DNA of 64,000 bases, from NCBI RefSeq assembly GCF_018282095.1, contig NZ_CP074126.1:3452341-3516340 (forward strand), read 5' to 3'. Under the pieces are notes generated by a model. It was not told the DNA's origin, did no database searches, and saw only the letters and a program-made list of their open reading frames with translations. Each line of letters opens with the position of its first letter. Positions within the stretch are counted from its first letter, which is position 1. This document shows, piece after piece, positions 8,243 to 15,294 of this stretch. Both the position numbers and the translations under genes were made by a program. This DNA is from Pseudovibrio brasiliensis. GTDB lineage: Bacteria > Pseudomonadota > Alphaproteobacteria > Rhizobiales > Stappiaceae.

Positions 8243-8360
8243 TTTTTCTCCAATATGCTTGTTATTATTGCCATTTACAGACTATTGACGCCGCTCCTTC
8301 TCATTTGTGAACTCTTTCCTAAGAGCCTCACGTCTCGCTAAGGTTTCCTTCACACTTCCC

Positions 8361-9014
8361 TCAACGATCACGAGATCGCTGCTGCAGATACCCGATCAGA
8401 AGCTCAGAGAGCTTCTCGTTGAGAGGCCCAATCTGCTTGGAAATCTCCGAGTTGATCTCTTTCTTCAGATAATCCCTCAAGGCTTCCGCCACCTGCACGG
8501 CCATCATTTCCTGATTGGCAACACCACCCTGAACCGGCTGCCCAGTCATCGGAAACTGAGCCACTCCAGCGCCAGCCTGAGGCGGTGGCGCACCCTGCCC
8601 CGGCGCCAATTGTGGTGGCGGCTGGACCGGAGGCGTCTGCGGTGTTTGCACCTCCGCCTGCTCACTCCCTGTGCCAATCACGCTCTTGATCGTATTGATC
8701 TCTTCATCAATAGAGGTACACAGCTTGGCCGCGGCCTGCTCCACCTCTGACACAATGCTCTGAGCTGATGTGGTGGCATCTTCACAGGCCCTGTTGATCT
8801 GCGCCTGCTGCTGTCGGATCTCCGCAACCACTTCATTGTAGTTGGGAATGCCCTGACGCAGCTGAGCAAACTCGCTGGCCGCCTGATCCACATTCTCCTT
8901 CACCTTGGTGAGCTGCACCACAGCATCATCCAGCGCAGAGTTGAGCTCCGGCCCCGGTGTTGCCGTTACCTTCTGCGGACCAGCGCCTTGCGTTCCATTC
9001 ACGGCTGTACTCAT
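8361..9014 (-). CDS. Coiled-coil/proline-rich protein of the R-body locus, unknown function
   Basis: I do not recognise this 217-residue protein as a named family. Residues 25-115 are predicted helical with heptad-like spacing (QLTKVKENVDQAASEFAQLR), Cys in NRACEDATTS and KLCTSIDEE. Residues 120-165 are a Pro/Gln/Gly-rich linker (TPPVQPPPQLAPGQGAPPPQ). A C-terminal helix (EALRDYLKKEINSEISKQIG) ends the chain. No signal peptide or membrane segment is visible. AGGAG sits eight bases before the ATG at 9014, favouring it over the GTG at 9029. It is co-directional with the reb genes, only 23 bp from the next gene, so a role in R-body assembly or cell attachment is plausible but unproven. Confidence 0.75.
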   Translation of the reverse strand: MSTAVNGTQGAGPQKVTATPGPELNSALDDAVVQLTKVKENVDQAASEFAQLRQGIPNYNEVVAEIRQQQAQINRACEDATTSAQSIVSEVEQAAAKLCTSIDEEINTIKSVIGTGSEQAEVQTPQTPPVQPPPQLAPGQGAPPPQAGAGVAQFPMTGQPVQGGVANQEMMAVQVAEALRDYLKKEINSEISKQIGPLNEKLSELLIGYLQQRSRDR

Positions 9015-9037
9015 CGCCCCACTCCTCACGTCCTGCT

Positions 9038-9454
9038 TTACCAGTTGTAGTCAGAGTTCCGGTCCGGCCCGCGATCCTCGCTCCGCTCTTCAAACTCGAT
9101 GTCACCAGTCGAGGTAAACCGCGCAAGGAGCTCCTCTTCGACGCCATCCTGCATCAATCGCTCTTCATCATCCCGGTCGTCATACCGGTCTGCATCTTCC
9201 TGAAGCCGCTCATCCCGAAACCCAAGCACCAGATCCGCCGCCGAAATCTCGCCCTCACTACCAAGCATCCCTTCAGCCTTCACCAAAGCATCTCGCGCCA
9301 GGCTCAGGTGGCACAACATCCCTGGCAGCCCCTCAACGCCAGACCGGGACAATGTTCGCACTTCTTCCTGCTCGATAACCCCTTCCCAGCGGCGCAACTG
9401 ATTGAGGATCACCTCCTCCAATTCCTCTCGAATGTATGTAACGTCCCGTTCCAT
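9038..9454 (-). CDS. Small acidic protein of the R-body locus, unknown function
   Basis: The 138-residue protein is strongly acidic and probably helical (MERDVTYIREELEEVILNQL; later DERLQEDADRYDDRDDEERL). The middle, GVEGLPGMLCHLSLARDALV, is more hydrophobic. The C-terminus contains RFTSTGDIEFEERSEDRGPD. No domain is recognised. It lies between two other unfamiliar reb-locus proteins with spacings of 23 and 30 bp, clearly one transcription unit. The charge pattern would suit a chaperone-like or regulatory partner of the aggregation-prone RebB proteins; this is inference from composition and context only. Confidence 0.7.
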   Translation of the reverse strand: MERDVTYIREELEEVILNQLRRWEGVIEQEEVRTLSRSGVEGLPGMLCHLSLARDALVKAEGMLGSEGEISAADLVLGFRDERLQEDADRYDDRDDEERLMQDGVEEELLARFTSTGDIEFEERSEDRGPDRNSDYNW

Positions 9455-9484
9455 ATCTCACCTTTTGAGCTGACAGGGGTCTGC

Positions 9485-9658
9485 TTATCGCGTCAGAGCC
9501 CGAAGAAAAGTCGCAAGCAAAATGTAGTCTCGTTGAAACAACCGCGTGATCTCCCGAACCAACTCCGCCAGTTCATCCACCTCCACATCATCCGGCTCAG
9601 ACCGAACATCTGCAGCAGCTTCAAAGCCATAACGGGGTCGTTCAGCACGAGCGCTCAT
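9485..9658 (-). CDS. Very small protein of the R-body locus
   Basis: This 57-residue protein (MSARAERPRYGFEAAADVRS at its start, ending DYILLATFLRALTR) has an acidic middle and an amphipathic hydrophobic C-terminal helix. I chose the ATG at 9658, because GGAGAAGG lies immediately upstream; a GTG at 9685 would extend it by nine residues and overlap the previous stop. No family is recognised. Its place in the middle of the unbroken minus-strand cluster, with tight spacing on both sides, argues that it is real and co-expressed with the reb genes. Confidence 0.6.
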   Translation of the reverse strand: MSARAERPRYGFEAAADVRSEPDDVEVDELAELVREITRLFQRDYILLATFLRALTR

Positions 9659-9677
9659 CCATCCTTCTCCCGGCAGA

Positions 9678-10394
9678 TCACTCACTCACCTCCTGAAAGG
9701 CAGAGATCGCATTGGTCACCATGGTGTTAAGCTCAGTCAGCGCCGGCGTTGCCGCAAGTGCCGGATCCTGCGCAATCTTGGCTGCCACAATCGCCTGGGC
9801 TGCCATGGAGATCTGCATAACCCCGTTCATGTAAGTCTCTGCATCCTGCGAGGCATGCCCACTGGACTGCTTGGTCATCACGTCTTCAGGCACCGAAATC
9901 ATGGTCTCCAGACCCTGAAAGTTCTGGAAGTTCGTGAACTGGACAGCCTGAGTGATCTGATCATTCAAAGCAGGTGTCGAGGGCGCAGTGGTTGGCAACG
10001 GAGGATAGGATGGGCCTGACGATTTTTCCGATCCCTTGCTGGCTGCTGCACCCTGGGGCTGTTCGCCTGCACCGCCTGAACCAGTAGCAGCCTCAAAGCC
10101 AGCACCGCCAGCAGATCCCTTTTCACTATCCATGACCATGGTTTGTTGCGCTCCGGATTGACTATTGCTCTCACTTGCTGGGTTGACGGCTTGCTGTTCC
10201 GCCTGTGAGGACATTTTGACTGCCGGGGAGGATTGCTTCACATCCTGTGTTCTGGATGCAGCAGTGGCCTGAGTTGAGGAACGCAAACTATTATCACTCA
10301 TAGGCCCTTGGAGCAGAGAGATCATGCGCCGACGACGCGTAATCGCATTCTCATACTCTTGAGAAGCTGTACTCTCACCTCTCTCCCTCACCAT
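9678..10394 (-). CDS. Large RebB-like protein with disordered N-terminus
   Basis: The 238-residue protein has two parts. Residues 1-145 are low-complexity, rich in Ser, Gln, Ala and Gly, with a basic patch near residue 20 (ITRRRRMISLL). The C-terminal 90 residues resemble a RebB core (ALNDQITQAVQFTNFQNFQ; later AETYMNGVMQISMAAQAIVA), with an insertion between the halves. The start is uncertain: the ATG at 10394 follows AGGGAATTTG, while an ATG at 10301 would remove the basic part. It lies 12 bp after the first reb gene. It could be a long ribbon subunit, analogous to the extra Reb proteins in other R-body systems, but that is inferred. Confidence 0.75.
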   Translation of the reverse strand: MVRERGESTASQEYENAITRRRRMISLLQGPMSDNSLRSSTQATAASRTQDVKQSSPAVKMSSQAEQQAVNPASESNSQSGAQQTMVMDSEKGSAGGAGFEAATGSGGAGEQPQGAAASKGSEKSSGPSYPPLPTTAPSTPALNDQITQAVQFTNFQNFQGLETMISVPEDVMTKQSSGHASQDAETYMNGVMQISMAAQAIVAAKIAQDPALAATPALTELNTMVTNAISAFQEVSE

Positions 10395-10408
10395 CAAATT
10401 CCCTCAAA

Positions 10409-10669
10409 CTAGCCACCTGAAGGTTTAGACTCTGCGCCAGATGTTGGGCCAATTTCCATAATGAGCTGCACGCCCTTGGAAACCACCGCTGTCGAGATCT
10501 GGTTCATAGATTGCTGGGCATGGGTCGCATTCTGCACCGAGAGCCCCGTTGCATTACTAACCACCTGATACAAATTAGCAATTGCCTGAGAGGGTGCCTC
10601 GCCCACCACCTTCACATTTGTCTGGGTAACGGCATCCGTCACCTGAGCATTTACAGTCTCTTCCGCCAT
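10409..10669 (-). CDS. RebB-family R-body structural protein (copy 5, short)
   Basis: The 86-residue protein is the shortest family member here, carrying VTDAVTQTNVKVVGEAPSQA, then YQVVSNATGLSVQNATHAQQ and STAVVSKGVQLIMEIGPTSG, with a truncated tail. STGILFEN of the other copies is replaced by ATGLSVQN, so it is a separate subtype. GAGGG precedes the ATG. It is the first structural gene after the sigma factor (76-bp gap) and its stop is 14 bp from the start of the next gene, so expression with the large RebB-like protein is expected. Confidence 0.88.
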   Translation of the reverse strand: MAEETVNAQVTDAVTQTNVKVVGEAPSQAIANLYQVVSNATGLSVQNATHAQQSMNQISTAVVSKGVQLIMEIGPTSGAESKPSGG

Positions 10670-10745
10670 GCTAGTGCCCTCGCAGTCTGAAATCGTTAAC
10701 TATTCGGAGAGACGCACTCACATCCCTCCTGTGAACACAATCTGA

Positions 10746-11327
10746 TCAATTGAACCGTCTGCGCTTCTTCTTGCGCGCATCCCGCAGCTTTTCACGCAGG
10801 AACTGCACCCGCTTACGCGCCAGAGCCTGAGAGATGTTCAGCTCCTCCGAGATGTCGCTGTAACTGCGATCCTCGGCAAACTTGAGAGAGAAAATCTGCT
10901 GGTAGATGACAGGCAGCCGCTCCAGCGTTTTGCCAATCAGTGCAAGCTCTTCCTTTTGCGCCAACAGAACTTCTTGCGGTGCCGCTTCCGCTTCAGCATT
11001 GGCAAGGTGCTCATCATAAACATCCTTTTCACCATCCCTGAACTGATACTCATAGCGCTTCTTGCGATACTGGCTGATGAACTCGTTCTTGAGCGCATAC
11101 ATGAAGAACGCAATCGGCTCCCGCATATTCAGGGGGCGCTGCTCAAAGTGAGACGCCACCTTGATGATAGTTGCTGACATCAGCTCCTCAGCAGCATCCA
11201 TGTCACCACCCGTAAGATGAAACGCCCTGCCAAAAATCTTTTTTCTATGCTCGTTCCAGTATTTCCAAACAGGCGTTAGATCCTGACGCCCATCAAGATG
11301 TTCAAGTCGTGTATTCTTGTAATACAT
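10746..11327 (-). CDS. Sigma-70 family RNA polymerase sigma factor heading the R-body cluster
   Basis: The 193-residue protein has the two-domain layout of ECF-type sigma factors. Region 2 spans about residues 19-95 (FGRAFHLTGGDMDAAEELMS, then FFMYALKNEFISQYRKKRYE). Region 4 spans about 125-180 (TLERLPVIYQQIFSLKFAED, then YSDISEELNISQALARKRVQ), ending in a basic tail (RKKKRRRFN). I set the start at 11327, with GAGG eight bases upstream. No anti-sigma gene is adjacent, so activity may be controlled by its own transcription. Position at the 5' end of the minus-strand cluster suggests it switches on the reb genes; sigma-factor genes are known neighbours of reb genes in other proteobacteria. Confidence 0.88.
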   Translation of the reverse strand: MYYKNTRLEHLDGRQDLTPVWKYWNEHRKKIFGRAFHLTGGDMDAAEELMSATIIKVASHFEQRPLNMREPIAFFMYALKNEFISQYRKKRYEYQFRDGEKDVYDEHLANAEAEAAPQEVLLAQKEELALIGKTLERLPVIYQQIFSLKFAEDRSYSDISEELNISQALARKRVQFLREKLRDARKKKRRRFN

Positions 11328-11336
11328 CCGCCACAC

Positions 11337-11783
11337 CTCAATGTATTACAGACAAACCTCCAGATAATTTCAGCTGGACATCACATCAGGTACAGCGTCA
11401 CTGTCCCAGCGCTCTGACATCAACTTTATTTCGAGAGAAATTGTCCGTTTCGATACGATTGACGCTACGGATATTCTTGTTCTCGGAAAACCAACGCAAT
11501 TTTACGGGTTGTATAAATTGATGCTTACAACCTTTAGTAAAAGCACTCAAACCAACCAAAAAAGTTTGATACGCTCCAGATACTTACGCCACTTCGCCGT
11601 ACACACTTTGCAGATTTACAACACAACCTGAAACACGATGCGCGCCTGTTAACAACCTATAAGGTGTAATTCTAAACCTCACACAACCCGGAAAAGGCAT
11701 AAGGCCAATCTCATAGACCGAGTTTCACCCTGCCCTTAATAGACAGCCCAACTCTCATTTTGTGACATGGCCGATTCTGGAAA
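11337..11783. other. A+T-rich intergenic region upstream of the sigma factor gene
   Basis: No gene is seen in these 447 bp. The region must hold the promoter of the sigma factor and possibly of the whole reb cluster on the minus strand. The 3' end of the ATPase gene borders it. I could not pick a reliable promoter or an ECF-type GGAAC element. Confidence 0.4.
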
Positions 11784-12332
11784 TTAAGTCTGAAGCGCTC
11801 TCTCAGCCTGCTCAGCCACAAACCCGCCGCGCTCTTCAACTGGCATCTGCGGCACCTCAATCAGCTCGTATCCAAACGCTCGATAGACAGCAACATTCGC
11901 TTCAAAGTCGCGACAAGCAAACTCAAAATCGTGCGTCCGCTCCGCGTCACTCTCAAAGATCTGTTCCCATGGCGCACAAACAAACACCGGATCCGCAAAC
12001 CTCCTCACGCGGACAGCTGCAATCATCTCCTCTGATACAGGAGCCCCAATGATCCTGCTATACGCGATGGCCTCCAGAAAGCTGCGATCGTGAAACACCA
12101 GAGCATCTGGCGAACTTGGGTCAACATCAAAAGCTTCGACTGAGCGTTCAAACAGCAAATCCCGAAAAGCAACTACGTCCTTATCAGGAAGAGCCACTCC
12201 ACCTGACACCATTTGCTCACGCACCACTTGCCGCCCAACCTCCTCCCGGCAGTCGTACCCAAGCATCTGTAAAGAGTGCAACAATGTAGATTTTCCGGCA
12301 CCAGACGCACCAGTAATAACAAAACGCGGCAT
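11784..12332 (-). CDS. AAA-type P-loop ATPase/kinase-like protein
   Basis: The 182-residue protein begins MPRFVITGASGAGKSTLLHS, a Walker A motif at residues 8-15. VFHDRSFLEAIAYSRIIGAP and FVCAPWEQIFESDAERTHDF follow, resembling the AAA_28 group of small nucleotide-binding proteins (predicted kinases or phosphotransferases of unknown substrate). It is on the same strand as the sigma factor but ends 447 bp before it, so joint transcription is unlikely. It lies just downstream of two tRNA-Lys genes. The P-loop assignment is firm and the biological role unknown. Confidence 0.8.
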   Translation of the reverse strand: MPRFVITGASGAGKSTLLHSLQMLGYDCREEVGRQVVREQMVSGGVALPDKDVVAFRDLLFERSVEAFDVDPSSPDALVFHDRSFLEAIAYSRIIGAPVSEEMIAAVRVRRFADPVFVCAPWEQIFESDAERTHDFEFACRDFEANVAVYRAFGYELIEVPQMPVEERGGFVAEQAERALQT

Positions 12333-12471
12333 GAGACCTCGCTAAGACACGAACAGCAAAATTCAATCAAGGAAATCGAAGAGAAAGAGGCGAGCAGCAG
12401 AAACAAGCTACACACAAGTATCACAGGTTTAAAAGCCTTTGTGAAACAGTCACCAATTTTCGGGGAGAAAA

Positions 12472-12547
12472 TGGTGAGCCCGCACGGGTTCGAACCGTGG
12501 ACCTACTGATTAAAAGTCAGTTGCTCTACCAGCTGAGCTACGGGCTC
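12472..12547 (-). tRNA. tRNA-Lys (anticodon TTT)
   Basis: The cloverleaf reads on the minus strand: acceptor GAGCCCG paired with CGGGCTC, anticodon stem-loop CTGACTTTTAATCAG, T-arm CACGGTTCGAACCCGTG, discriminator A and an encoded CCA. Length is 76. It is 17 bp downstream of a second tRNA-Lys. Confidence 0.97.
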
Positions 12548-12564
12548 ACATGACGTGATACGCT

Positions 12565-12640
12565 TGGTGGGTGCACAGGGATTCGAACCCGGGACCGTCT
12601 GATTAAGAGTCAGATGCTCTACCAACTGAGCTATACACCC
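12565..12640 (-). tRNA. tRNA-Lys (anticodon CTT)
   Basis: The cloverleaf reads on the minus strand: acceptor GGGTGTA against TGCACCC (one G-U), anticodon stem-loop CTGACTCTTAATCAG, T-arm CCCGGGTTCGAATCCC, discriminator A and encoded CCA. It is the promoter-proximal gene of the tandem lysine pair. Confidence 0.97.
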
Positions 12641-12668
12641 AAACGTTTCCCGCCGAAGCGATGGCGGG

Positions 12669-12697
12669 TGTATATAAAGCCTTTTGCGAGAGCGCAA
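12669..12697 (-). promoter_or_regulatory. Promoter of the tRNA-Lys pair
   Basis: On the minus strand TTGCGC, a 17-base spacer and TATACA precede a G+C-rich stretch (CCCGCC), as in stringently controlled stable-RNA promoters. The predicted start is about 20 bases before the first tRNA. Confidence 0.65.
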
Positions 12698-13137
12698 GGC
12701 CCTAACTGCAACTTTTCAAAAATGTCTTGTGTAAAGTAAACTTATCCCAGACTAACCTATGCAAATCTACGAATTTTGGCAGCACAAATACAATTCCAAA
12801 GTGTGAAACGCGAAAAAACAATCCAGTTTGAGGTTGTTAGCCCTGTTAGTAATTAGTCCAACACCCGCTCCACGCTAAAATTGTGCTGTTCCCTCCTACA
12901 CCGGCAAACAGGAGCGGTAGGACACCGCACTGCAACCGAAAGACATAAGACGTCACCGCACTGCAAAATCGCACAATTCTGCGGGTTCTCCAAAGCGCAC
13001 CAAATGCACCGGCAGAACCTGATGCAAACACGACGAGCATCTTCTGACGTTGCGCAACTTTCGCAAAGCGCCCCGACACTTGCAGATAACTCAAGAAAAC
13101 AAGAGGTCATTGCGGCGCAACATTAAGAAGAAGCCAC
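12698..13137. other. Gene-free intergenic region with a short direct repeat
   Basis: No coding sequence is supported; overlapping short frames have no family resemblance. CACCGCACTGCAA occurs twice (12923-12935 and 12954-12966), 31 bp apart, upstream of the ilv promoter. Confidence 0.4.
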
Positions 13138-13167
13138 TTGACGCTTTTACGTATCTAAGCCTAATCT
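13138..13167 (+). promoter_or_regulatory. Probable promoter of the ilvIH leader
   Basis: TTGACG (13138-13143), an 18-base spacer and TAATCT (13162-13167). Transcription would begin near 13174 and give a leader of about 325 bases before ilvI. Confidence 0.6.
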
Positions 13168-13253
13168 CACCCCGAATTTTGGAGTTTACCTGAGCGATTC
13201 AATGGTGAAGCGCGGTAATCTCTTACACGGTTGGAATTATGTTAAGGGAGAGT

Positions 13254-13269
13254 GGAGCCCTAAGGCTCC
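13254..13269 (+). promoter_or_regulatory. Upstream leader hairpin sharing arms with the attenuator
   Basis: GGAGCC-CTAA-GGCTCC forms a small stem. The same six-base arms reappear in the terminator at 13362-13381, so cross-pairing (13264-13269 with 13364-13369) could act as an antiterminator. Confidence 0.45.
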
Positions 13270-13279
13270 CAATACCAAA

Positions 13280-13330
13280 ATGCAAACTTCAATTCTTCTT
13301 ATCGTGGTGGGAAGCGCGTCGCCGGAGTGA
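13280..13330 (+). CDS. ilvIH leader peptide (branched-chain amino acid attenuator)
   Basis: A 16-residue open frame, MQTSILLIVVGSASPE, carries six consecutive Ile/Leu/Leu/Ile/Val/Val codons (13292-13309), followed by strong hairpins and a terminator before ilvI. Ribosome stalling on these codons when branched-chain aminoacyl-tRNA is short would let transcription continue. The frame is too short for ordinary gene callers. The arrangement is the well-known attenuation design of ilv operons; the exact alternative folds here are inferred. Confidence 0.85.
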   Translation: MQTSILLIVVGSASPE

Positions 13331-13386
13331 GCTAGCTCACTCGGAACGGTTAGACGCGCACAAGGAGCCAAACGGCTCCTTTTTTT
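13314..13386 (+). terminator. ilvIH attenuator hairpins and terminator
   Basis: GCGCGTC (13314-13320) pairs exactly with GACGCGC (13353-13359). Between them lies the perfect palindrome GAGTGAGCTAGCTCACTC (13325-13342). The terminator AAGGAGCC-AAAC-GGCTCCTT (13362-13381) is followed by seven T residues. The first arm lies inside the leader peptide just after the control codons, so a stalled ribosome would mask it. Confidence 0.8.
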
Positions 13387-13500
13387 ATGGCTAATTCGCA
13401 GAGATGTTTAAAAGAGCAGCTCTGCAAAACAAACAGCTGGATTGATTGCACACCCTTCAATCGGGCGAAACGAGCAGATACAGGCAACAAGGACTTGATG

Positions 13501-15273
13501 ATGCAACGGGAGATGACAGGCGCTGAAATGGTTCTCCAGGCGCTGAAGGACAACGGGGTGGAACATGTATTTGGATACCCTGGTGGTGCAGTCCTACCCA
13601 TTTATGATGAACTGATCCAGCAGGACTCGATCCAGCACATCCTCGTCCGTCATGAGCAAGGTGCAGGCCACGCTGCTGAAGGCTATGCACGTTCCACCGG
13701 TAAAGCCGGTGTTGCTCTGGTAACCTCTGGTCCGGGCGCAACCAATATGGTCACCGCGCTGACAGACGCGATGCTCGACTCCATCCCGATGGTTTGCATC
13801 ACCGGTCAGGTTCCAACCAATCTGGTTGGCTCCGACGCCTTCCAGGAATGTGACACCGTTGGCATCACCCGCCCTTGCACCAAGCACAACTGGCTGGTGA
13901 AGGACGTTGATGACCTGCCACGCATTCTGCATGAAGCCTTCTACGTTGCTCAGTCTGGTCGTCCCGGACCTGTTGTTGTTGACATTCCAAAGGATGTTCA
14001 GTTTGCAACCGGCACCTACGAAGGCCCTCAGGCAAACCCAAGCAACCACAAGAGCTACCGCCCACAGCTGAAAGGCGACATGAATGCCATTCGCGCGGCT
14101 GTTGACCTGATGTCCAAAGCCAAACGCCCGGTGTTCTACACTGGCGGTGGCGTCATCAACTCCGGCGCGGCTGCAAGCCAGCTGCTGCGTGAACTGGTAG
14201 ACCTGACAGGCTTCCCGATCACCTCAACCCTGATGGGTCTGGGCGCTTATCCGGCATCTGGCGAACAGTGGCTCGGCATGCTGGGCATGCATGGTACTTA
14301 TGAAGCCAACATGGCGATGCACGATTGTGATCTGATGATCTGTATCGGCGCACGCTTTGATGACCGCATCACAGGCCGTCTGGACGCCTTCTCACCGAAT
14401 TCAACCAAGATCCACGTGGACATCGACCCATCGTCCATCAACAAAATCGTGCACGTTGATCTGCCAATCGTTGGCGATGTCGCCCACGTTCTGGAAGACA
14501 TGGTTCGCATCTGGCGCGCGTCCAGCTTCCATTCCCAGCCAGAGCTGAAGGGATGGCAGACACAGATTGCCAAATGGCGCGCCCGGGATTGTCTGTCCTA
14601 CCGCCACAGCGATGACGTCATCATGCCTCAGTACGCTTTGCAGCGCCTGAACGAAGCCATCAAAGGCCGCAAAGACGTTTACATCTCAACCGAGGTTGGA
14701 CAGCACCAGATGTGGGCTGCCCAGTACCTTGGTTTTGAATCTCCAAACCATTGGCTGACCTCAGGTGGGTTTGGTACCATGGGCTACGGCCTGCCAGCAG
14801 CCATCGGTGCTCAGGTCGCTCATCCGGGCGCATTGTGCATCAACGTTGCAGGGGATGCTTCCATCCTGATGAACATTCAGGAAATGTCGACCGCTGTTCA
14901 GCACGGTCTGGCACCTAAAACGTTCATCCTGAACAACTCTTACATGGGAATGGTTCGTCAGTGGCAACAGCTGCTGCACGGCAACCGCCTCTCCCACTCC
15001 TACACCGACAGCCTGCCTGACTTTGTAAAACTGGCAGAAGCGTATGGTGCAAAAGGCATCCGCGTAACCAAGCCGGGTGAACTGGATGATGCTATTCAGG
15101 AAATGATTGAATCGCCTGAACCAGTCCTCTTCGATTGCTGCGTCGCTCAGCTGACCAACTGCTTCCCGATGATCCCGTCAGGCAAAGCCCACAACGAAAT
15201 GTTGTTGCCGGACGAGGCAACTGATGAAGCCGTTGCAAATGCCATCGACACCGCAGGCAAGTCATTGGTATAG
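13501..15273 (+). CDS. ilvI: Acetolactate synthase large (catalytic) subunit
   Basis: The 590-residue enzyme condenses two pyruvates to acetolactate, or pyruvate plus 2-oxobutyrate to acetohydroxybutyrate, the first common step of Val/Leu/Ile synthesis. It uses TPP, FAD and Mg. Seen: QREMTGAEMVLQALKDNGVE start, VFGYPGGAVLPIYDEL, HEQGAGHAAEGYAR with the TPP-activating Glu, and the TPP/Mg motif VAGDASILMNIQEM. The longer frame from 13387 starts inside the attenuator T-run and is rejected. AAGGA precedes the ATGs at 13498 and 13501; the second has the better spacing. It is followed 21 bp later by the regulatory subunit and controlled by the leader upstream. Confidence 0.97.
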   Translation: MQREMTGAEMVLQALKDNGVEHVFGYPGGAVLPIYDELIQQDSIQHILVRHEQGAGHAAEGYARSTGKAGVALVTSGPGATNMVTALTDAMLDSIPMVCITGQVPTNLVGSDAFQECDTVGITRPCTKHNWLVKDVDDLPRILHEAFYVAQSGRPGPVVVDIPKDVQFATGTYEGPQANPSNHKSYRPQLKGDMNAIRAAVDLMSKAKRPVFYTGGGVINSGAAASQLLRELVDLTGFPITSTLMGLGAYPASGEQWLGMLGMHGTYEANMAMHDCDLMICIGARFDDRITGRLDAFSPNSTKIHVDIDPSSINKIVHVDLPIVGDVAHVLEDMVRIWRASSFHSQPELKGWQTQIAKWRARDCLSYRHSDDVIMPQYALQRLNEAIKGRKDVYISTEVGQHQMWAAQYLGFESPNHWLTSGGFGTMGYGLPAAIGAQVAHPGALCINVAGDASILMNIQEMSTAVQHGLAPKTFILNNSYMGMVRQWQQLLHGNRLSHSYTDSLPDFVKLAEAYGAKGIRVTKPGELDDAIQEMIESPEPVLFDCCVAQLTNCFPMIPSGKAHNEMLLPDEATDEAVANAIDTAGKSLV

Positions 15274-15294
15274 GATAAAGCTGGGAGATTCATT

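Noticed and set aside
12846-13126. Overlapping short frames on both strands upstream of the ilv leader
   Set aside because: Cysteine-rich, unlike any family, no ribosome sites, and several frames overlap, which is typical of non-coding DNA.
13387-13500. Extended N-terminus of ilvI from 13387
   Set aside because: It starts in the T-run of the attenuator terminator and lacks family similarity; the conserved start is at 13498/13501.
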